From NCBI GenBank assembly GCA_900660155.1, contig CABFPE010000092.1, positions 1,237,313 to 1,301,312 of the forward strand: a DNA stretch of 64,000 nucleotides, written 5' to 3'. Source of the DNA: Hofstenia miamia. Taxonomy: Eukaryota > Xenacoelomorpha > Acoela > Hofsteniidae. The notes under the pieces were generated by a model. It was not told the DNA's origin. It saw only the letters and a list, made by a program, of their open reading frames with translations, and ran no database searches. This document shows positions 56,817-64,000 of this stretch, in pieces. Numbering within the stretch: the stretch's first letter is position 1; each line of letters starts with the position of its first letter. Made by a program: the position numbers and the translations under genes.

Positions 56817-57377
56817 TATATACAGTGGTCGTGCGTGGCTGTAGAAGTTGTATAGGCAAAATTTTGCAAACGTTGTGAAGTGAAAAGGTAACTAACTTAT
56901 TTCTGAAATATAATAAAAATAAAATGTATAATGTATTTGCAATATGTAATACCATAGATGCAATAGAAAATTAAAATCGATGCATTAGCAAATGTAGTAA
57001 TTGTAAAAGCACATTTCACTTATAAAGTAGTTCAATTCGCCTATTCTTACAAAATTTGTCAATAACTTTTTCAAATAAACCATGTTTATTACAAAGGTTT
57101 ATCAAAATTTCATTTTCTATTGAAAGAAGTGCTAAATTGGAAAGTCTTTCTTGGCCCATAGTATTTCTTTTATAATTTTTGATTCTGCCAAGAGCTGAAA
57201 AATTTCTTTCCGATGTGCTAGTTGTAACTGGTATAGTGCACATAAAATGACACAGTAACGTCAAATTTGGAAAAACATTTAAAAGGTTGAAACTATCAAG
57301 ATAGTCTATTATTTTGCACAGTGATTTATCTTGAAATTCAGCTGTTGTGTACATCACAATTAATTCATTTTTTAATC
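56817..57377 (-). mobile_element. Separate hAT copy, C-terminal dimerisation domain
   Basis: The - strand frame 57016-57357 (113 codons) reads LCHFMCTIPVTTSTSERNFS, ALGRIKNYKRNTMGQERLSN and LALLSIENEILI, the classical hAT C-terminal dimerisation domain. The end CAGTGGTCGTGCGTGGC and flank differ from the 58-kb copy at many positions, so this is a different insertion of the same family. It is cut by Ns on both sides (56816 and 57378), so its true neighbours are unknown. Confidence 0.8.
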
Positions 57378-57577
57378 NATATATATATATGTATATATTC
57401 TAGCATAACCATAGAGTAAACCAAGTTATAGCATTCTGAACAATTCGTATCTACTATTGAGTAGGCAAGGAAATTCCATTCACCATAATTTAGAGCGTAG
57501 TTAGCGTGAGAAAATATTAGTACTTTCAGCAAACAATGTAAAATTAACTAGAAATCGAGAATACATAGTAGCTAATT

Positions 57578-57840
57578 TTGTATGCACGAGAAAGTGGAGA
57601 AATGAGAATTAACGTGGCAATTACACCTGGAGCGATGCAGGCAAGCAGTCATCAAATTAATAGAACTGACATCACTGGATCAGCTAGACCCCGGAAAGGA
57701 ACGGGCTTGAGTAGGGTTAGACTCCCGAGCCGACCTACGGGGAATACCCCACTACGCAACCCCCTCAGCTCCGTAGCAAGTTTAGCTGCTCATGACGATC
57801 TAATAATGTATCGAGGCAAATGAGTATAACGACTGTACCG
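57578..57840 (+). repeat. GC-rich island, candidate tRNA-type SINE
   Basis: About 260 bp are markedly GC-richer than everything around. TGGATCAGCTAG (57676-57687) and GGGTTAGACTCC (57714-57725) resemble the A and B boxes of RNA polymerase III promoters at a spacing of about 38 bp. GGGGAATACCCC and CTACGG...CCGTAG form inverted repeats just downstream. The open frame across it (MYARESGEMR...) is therefore probably not protein-coding. No poly(A) or target duplication could be found, so SINE remains a hypothesis. Confidence 0.35.
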
Positions 57841-58071
57841 AGCAGCAACTAAAATTTTCTTATCTGATCGCGCCCTATTTCTTGCCCTATTTCTACCATA
57901 AGTAATCAACAAACAACATGACTAAATTATAACTACAAACCCTGCCAACTGCAGAACTAAAATAATGTTTACACATGACGTCAGCAAGCATGATACGGAT
58001 TGGATGGCTTTAGCATAGCACTATATATATATGTATATATATATATATACATATAAATATATATATATATA

Positions 58072-60300
58072 GTGGCGGTGCGATGCTGTAGTAGTTGCAT
58101 AGGCAAAATTTTAGAAACATTGGGAAGGGAAAGGTTAACTAACTTATTTCTGAAATATAATAAAAATAAGATATGTAATGTATTTGCAATATGTAATATC
58201 ATAGATGCATTAGAAAATTAAAATCGATGCATTAGCAAATGTACTAAATGTAAAAGTGCATTTCACTTATAAAGTAGTTCAATTAGCCTATTTTTCTTAC
58301 AGAATTCGTCAATAACTTTTCAAATAAACCATAGTTATTACGAAGATTTATCAATATTTCTTTTTCTATTGTAAGAAGTGCTAAATTTTAAAGTCTTCCT
58401 TGGCCCATAGTATTTCTTTTATAATTTTTGATTCTGCCAAGAGCTTAAAAATTTCTTTCCGATGTGCTATTTGTAACTGGTATAAAATGACCATTTAGAA
58501 GGTTGAAACTATCAAGATATTCCATAATTTTCCACAGTGATTTATTTTGAAATTCAGCTGTTGTGTACATCACAATTAATTCAATTTTCAATCGTGTAAA
58601 AACAAGCAACAAAGGAAAGTTGGTTTGCAGGCTTTTAAATACGTCTTCGGGAAACGCTTTGCCATAATTGCGCTTTTTCTACATTGAAAAGTTCTAAGAA
58701 CTTGAAATTATCGAGACATTCGAATCGTGATTTAATTTGCATTGAAGCTACATCAAATATTTCATTAAAAAGTTGTTTGTATTCGGTCATAAGATCAATG
58801 TTCCGTTTTTTGTTTTAAATATAATCATTTAAATAATTAAAATATTTACCAAATTTTTCACGCTCAGTACAAAGAAAATTTCTCAAATCTAATATTTTTT
58901 CATGACAGTATTGAATATCAAATCATTTTTTGAAGAATATCGAATACAATATCAGTTGAAAATACAATATTGTTGAAAACACTTTTAAAAGAAAGCAAAA
59001 TTTATAGTCTTTCATATTGTGAACAAAACCTGATGCTTGACAGATTGTTTCCCAATCAATTGGTTGTTCAAGGATTTCATTGAAACATGTAAGAAAATCA
59101 TCAAATTTATCATAAACCGTGCTCACAATTCGTGATGAAAAATTCAATGGTGTAAAAGTGGATCGAGGAAGACGCTTTCCAACAATTTCATCTAGTTTAG
59201 CTGTTCTCTTTGTTGAACGAGAAAAAATGAAGCCATTCCAGTTAGAGTTGAAAAAAATATCTTGCATTCTTTGTTGAATTTAAGACAATCCTTAAGACTA
59301 AATTTAATACATGTGAAGAACAGTGAACAAATAGCACATTTCCACAAGCTTGCAGGCGATTTATTTTAGAAGCCATGACTAACTCTGTGCAATCAACTTT
59401 TTTTTACGTTGAAAATCATCCAATGACTTTGAACGCATTGTTCAAGGCTATCTGCAGATTTGTCAGAGGCCACATTTACAAATCCAACAAATCTCTCCAC
59501 TAGGTTGTTTTGCCTCATATAACGGTAAACAATTGATAACTGGGAAATATTGCTGACATCACTGGTCTCATCCACAATGACTACTACAAACTTAGTATGC
59601 GAAATTTCACTTTTTATTTGATCAGTAGTAATTTATGCTAAGCAACCAATTATATCAATTTGGGTAGATTTAGACAATCTAGAAAAAATGGTGGCATTCT
59701 CAAAGTGATTTTGCAAACAGGGATCATATTCTTTTAATAGGCATGCTAGTTCAATATAATTGCCACGATTATTTGAAGTAAAAGCCTCATCATGTCCGCG
59801 AAAACTTAACTCTTGCTTTCCAAGGAAACGGCATACAATATCAATAAATCGCTTGAAAATTTCTCGATTTCGTGCTACCTTGTCATTGTTTAATAGACCA
59901 ATTTAAACCTGCATCCAAGTCTAGTTCTATTTGTTGATTTCCAAAGGCACTCAAAAACATGAAATTTCATGTATTTTTGGGGCACTAGAAAGGGTTTTCA
60001 AGTCGACATATCCAGCACTGTTCTAAAGTCCTTTTTCAACATTAAATAGTAAACATGGTCAACAAAAAAGACGTTGATTACTACTGGCTGTAAGCCATTT
60101 AAATCGTTCAAAATACGTTCTAGTAAAATGACGCGCGTATTTTTTTCCTTTTGAACTAAATACTTGTACAAGATTATTTAATTCAGGTTGAGGTCTGCCA
60201 TTTGAGCACACTTTAATTCTTTCATTAAAATTTAGTCTAGAAAAAGGGCTTTCTAATAATTCTTTAATATACACAAGTTTGCTAAGTTGGAGTTTTCATT
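58072..60300 (-). mobile_element. hAT transposon relic with TTF-type zinc finger
   Basis: Read on the - strand. CSNGRPQPELNNLVQ, KGKKYARHFTRTYFERFKWL and LFC (60274-60059) form a TTF-type zinc finger/BED-like N-terminus. MDETSDVSNISQLSIVYRYM then VERFVGFVNVASDKSADS (59575-59393) is the DUF4371 block with the first catalytic-domain motifs of ZMYM1-like hAT proteins. A middle part lies at 59267-58923 (TKRTAKLDEIVGKRLPRST). The dimerisation domain follows near 58.55-58.3 kb. The 3' end is AGTGGCGGTGCGATGC at 58072 beside TA simple sequence. Several stops and frameshifts separate these blocks; the 5' end was not located. It is inactive. Confidence 0.8.
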
Positions 60301-61088
60301 TATCATTCTAATGTGTAATCAGTGAAATCAGTACAGGATCTAGAAATACATTATATTAAATTTTATGATTTCCTAGATTGCGTACACCAGAGTTGTATAG
60401 TAATCAGCCTATTGATGAAATATGGAACTGGTTTAACTAGATCGCCAGAAAATATTTTTGACCCTTGATATATAATATAATTGCAGAACTCAGCTCAATT
60501 GAAATTGCAATGAGAAATATTTTAGGGTACATGAATTTACATATAATAAATACATTGCTCACCTAACCATAAGCTGCTATTAATAAGCTGACTAAGAAAC
60601 TGTTTCTTGTTGGCCATGAGCATTCAGTAAACTAATGCCCATATTCCACAGCTTTTGTCTAGCATTGATGAGCCGCCTTTGCAATAGCAGGCTCATAAAC
60701 ACTTTCAACCAGGGCTGCGTGTTGTGTGCATGACACAGTATGAGCTTGTCTGTATTACTGCTACTAACTGTTTCAGCTGCTAAAATAGTTTAAAATTATG
60801 CCCACTCCCAACTCTTAAATAAATGTAATATATGTAGAGTGAACTGCTACTATCAATGCAAAATGTTATAATGATGCTGACTTAGCTATCATTGATAAGT
60901 CATCGCATTCTAATTGGATGCTTTAATTAAATGGATGCTTCCAATAAATTTTCTTTTCTATCAGGCCCGTAGCCAGCATTATCACCTAAGGGGGTCAATG
61001 AGCATTTAGGAGAGGTTGATGGGAATTTATATTTATGGAACATATATATATATATATGTATATATATGGGAACATATATGCACATATA

Positions 61089-61132
<44 letters not shown>

Positions 61133-61153
61133 AACATATATATATATATATGC

Positions 61154-61186
<33 letters not shown>

Positions 61187-61270
61187 AATTAAATTGCCAA
61201 TAAATACACAACCAAGTCGTGCAGCTAAACAAAATATTATCGATAATCAATGGCATATGAATATTGTATT
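60301..61270. other. Gene-free stretch with a MITE-like end and TA/ATGC simple sequence
   Basis: AGGCCCGTAGCCAGCATT at 60964 followed by AAGGGGGTCAATGAG resembles one end of a common hAT MITE. Imperfect TA-rich simple sequence fills 61038-61188. No host gene is visible. Confidence 0.4.
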
Positions 61271-61284
61271 TTTTCTTTTAGAAG

Positions 61285-63202
61285 ATGAAATGCGTCCGCA
61301 GCACAACTCGTCCCAAGGCGTCAAAACTAGATAAGCAGATCTCTTCCAGTGAAGATAAAGAAAGTCACGTGAAAGAGTCTCAAGTCTTAGTTAGTATAAT
61401 TGCATCAGACTTGGGCTCTGAGATTCTTTCAATTCCTGACGTCTTTACTAGACTAACTGCAGCAGGTACGGACCAAGGGATTAGTGATGATCTTCCATCA
61501 ACATCCACAACCCTAACCACGTCAAAAGGGGCGGGCAAAAAGAGACCTCTACCTCCTTTGCAAATATTGAGAATTCCAGTGAAACATCTACCAACTCGGC
61601 ACAACTATTTCAGATCAAAGCAGCAGACAATCAGCTAGTTACCAAAAACACTTAGATGGAAATACTCCAGGAATGCTTACCTCACTCAAAGCAAAACTAC
61701 ATAAAAAACTGTCGAAACCACAGCTTATCAGGGAAAAATATGGCATAAAAACGTATTTGTCGAGTTGCTTTCCAGAATACTCATTCAGTCTAATTAGTAT
61801 AAATAGAGAAACAACTGATTTGACTGGAAAGATACCTCCCCTACAAAACAATAGATTTCACAACAAAAACTCCCTCACAACTAAAAGAAGAGGAAGACCT
61901 ACTCAATGAAGCAACACTGCAACTGTCAACTTGGTTACAAGCAGTCCATGACAAAATCTCTAACAAGAAAATTACGAAAACAGAAGCCATCATCCCTCAA
62001 ACATTGTCACGAGCAGATGACCAAGACATGTCAATTGAACGAAACATCCTTAACAGCCAGCATCACCCCAATAACATAACAACACAAGCTAAAATTTCAG
62101 ATGTCGAACTCATCAAAATGAAATTCTTCATTGAAAGTTTCACAAAAATGGAGCTGGAAGCTCTAATGACACCACTACAATAAGGTTGCAATGGATATAG
62201 AATGTGCCCCTGCAAGATTTAACATTGACACCAACACCAAAACAGCACTAAAAAGAACATCCAACCTCAACGTAATTGAAGACATCAACCAAAAACTAGT
62301 TAACTACTCGATCTCTATCGGCACTGCAGAAATCACGAGCACACACGAAAATTGGCTATAACTAGAATGGAAAATTGCTACACGTAACGCATTCTGCGTA
62401 CCACCTCCTATCATTGATCTTCCCGTAATTATTCCTTATACCAAGGAAAAACACACCAAACTCGTAAACCACGGCATACCAAGTACCGTCTCTACTACAA
62501 TAGCCAGAAAGCTATATGTCAACTAAAAGAAAAACCAAAGAGTTTAAAAATGCACTAAAAATCCTTAAAGATTACAATCAAGAAAATCGTCTCCCCATAG
62601 ACAGCAAACACCCAACCGAACCTGTCTACAAGAAAGGCAAACATATCTTCACGCAAATAGCAAACTTCAAAGATAAATCTGTAGAAAGAGAACTTCAAAT
62701 ATTATGACGTAGCCAAACGTGTAGAAATAGTAACGATGATCAGAGCAGAAATCAACGATCCTGATCTTATGAAAGAAGAATTAATCCTAAAACACATCTG
62801 AATTTTCTATACCAAAATACCAACTATCACAACTCACTGGTAAACGCATTCAACTTCTTTCCTGATTCCAGCATAAACACCGCAGAAGCCCACACATCCG
62901 ACATGGATGCCAAGATGGTGTTAATGATAGCACTCAAATGGCAGAAACTTTACCGAAAGTATTACAATATTTTCCAATGAAGAATCAACAGCTTAAGACA
63001 GTTAATTGAGATGCCTAAAAATATGACGGATCTAATATATATATATATTAAATACAAAAAACAACATACAACTCACATAGAAACCTTCGCCCAACTCACT
63101 CTCGAATTAACAAATACAACATGGAAGGATACTCGAATCCTAAAATTCTTAGATAATGCGTACAATCTACTTTACCCATCAGAAGTCGCAGTCGACATCT
63201 AA
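61285..63202 (+). mobile_element. Copy C of the recurrent frame family (fossil)
   Basis: A third decayed copy of the family at 694-3745 and 6368-8170. Landmarks: VNYSISIGTAEI near 62.31 kb followed by FCVPPPIIDLPVIIPY near 62.39 kb (copy A has INYPVTIGTA and LCIPPPCIETPLILP); HIFTQIANFK near 62.65 kb; YYDVAKRVEIVTMI and RAEINDPDLM near 62.7 kb; NAFNFFPDSS near 62.85 kb; MVLMIALKWQKLYRKYYN near 62.93 kb. It has a serine/lysine-rich N-terminal part (61285-61638) not matched in the others. It is broken in several places. Unlike copies A and B, no polypurine tract plus LTR start was found after its end. Confidence 0.6.
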
Positions 63203-64000
63203 CATATAGTTTATAAGCTTTTAGTTAATCATTTCTTTTTTCTAACCTGTTTGCTTCAAATGACGTCAGAGACTTTCGCCAAAAACTTTAGTAATGCATT
63301 GAGCGGGCATGTAACATCAATCGTGAACTTCCTCCGTTTCCTAGAAGTCAGACATCCACAAACTTTTGGGCGAAACCTCCTGTCTGATAATTACATTACG
63401 ATGACGTCACATAATTCACATTTAAATATTTGAAATGCTATGGTAGTTCTGCTACCAAAATTATTGTTGCTGATTATTTATATTTATTTATGTATAGTTA
63501 AACTAGGAAAAACTTGTACACATTTGTTTCATTAAATCATTTAATTTGGTTTAAATCAGTTGCTCTCAATTTTATTGATGCTCGATTACTGAAAATTTGA
63601 TGTCTAGCTAAGTTCAATTTTTTTTTCAGGGAATAGCTGGTGGTACATCTGAGGCAGCATAAGTGCTTCAGCCTTGCGATACCCATCAGCTCTTCCATGA
63701 TCTAACTAGAAGGCATTCATTCTCATGGTAGTTATACTTTACTGTTAAATTACTTTATTTCAATGGCTGTTAGACATGGCACCGGTGAAAGCGAAATTAT
63801 GTGTAAGCTAAACTCTTTCTATTTTCGATTGATGAATTTGCAATTCATGTGATCGAGGCTTAGATGTACTATTCCGCAGCTAACATGTGTTATTACCAGG
63901 GCGTGCCATTTGCCATAAATGCCACAAAATGCCAAAAAAGCTACTTTTTTATCAAATTTTGTTAATAAAGTCAACTTTTAAACACTACGCGCCGGGGCCC
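63203..64000. other. Window end: no gene; partial repeat at 63897
   Basis: No coding region is supported. From 63898 CAGGGCGTGCCATTTGCC followed by ATAAATGCCACAAAATGCC looks like the left end of a hAT-type element with internal ATGCCA words, cut by the window end. The last bases (CGCGCCGGGGCCC) are abruptly GC-rich. Confidence 0.35.

Noticed and set aside
57016-57357. Domesticated hAT dimerisation-domain gene
   Set aside because: The frame is open for 113 codons, but it ends beside the transposon terminus, has a close decayed relative at 58-60 kb, and is bounded by Ns; nothing indicates host use.

Overview
The window is AT-rich, intron-bearing animal DNA dominated by old transposable elements. 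Only two host genes are well supported: an OTUD3-type deubiquitinase (25.4-28.5 kb, + strand, five coding exons) and an intronless gene for a secreted protein of unknown function (52.7-54.0 kb, - strand). The element mix (Tc1/mariner, hAT and its MITEs, a restriction-endonuclease LINE of the R4/Dong type, a CR1/Jockey-like LINE, Penelope-like elements with a hammerhead-like core, Ty3-type LTR elements) fits an aquatic invertebrate such as a cnidarian or lophotrochozoan. I cannot name the species.

Layout. 0.7-4.6 kb: an old reading-frame family (copy A) followed by a polypurine run and an LTR-like unit. 5.0-5.5 kb: a ~68-bp minisatellite. 6.4-15.3 kb: a compound LTR fossil in which copy B of the same frame family plus a 1.14-kb LTR (+ strand) faces a gag-protease-RT half and a matching LTR on the - strand, with a further diverged LTR nested inside. 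15.3-24 kb: repeats, a decayed Tc1 transposase, a hAT MITE and a LINE fragment. 24.8-28.5 kb: OTUD3, preceded by a stray second copy of its exon 2 and holding a Tc1 relic in intron 4. 29.3-31.2 kb: Penelope and LTR-type RT relics. 31.4-34.3 kb: possible host exons, weakly supported. 36.8-38.1 kb: an apparently intact Tc1 element with matching ends. 38.6-39.2 kb: a MITE nested in a MITE. 40.6-42.5 kb: an R4/Dong-like LINE seated in an ATT microsatellite. 44.2-44.6 kb: a cysteine-rich CXC-like fragment. 45.4-47.1 kb: a Tc1 relic with Sleeping Beauty-style inner repeats. 49.6-52.6 kb: a perfect 1.46-kb duplication at an N. 52.7-54.0 kb: the secreted protein. 54.3-60.3 kb: another MITE, two opposed Penelope relics, a possible SINE and several hAT copies. 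61.3-63.2 kb: copy C of the frame family.

Assembly quality affects the reading. Several N joins (20.1, 46.25, 51.1 and 56.8 kb) are flanked by repeated sequence and look like unmerged contig overlaps, so the duplications there should not be taken as biology. There is no operon-like cooperation between genes; the main relationships are element nesting, element decay, and the partial duplication beside OTUD3.
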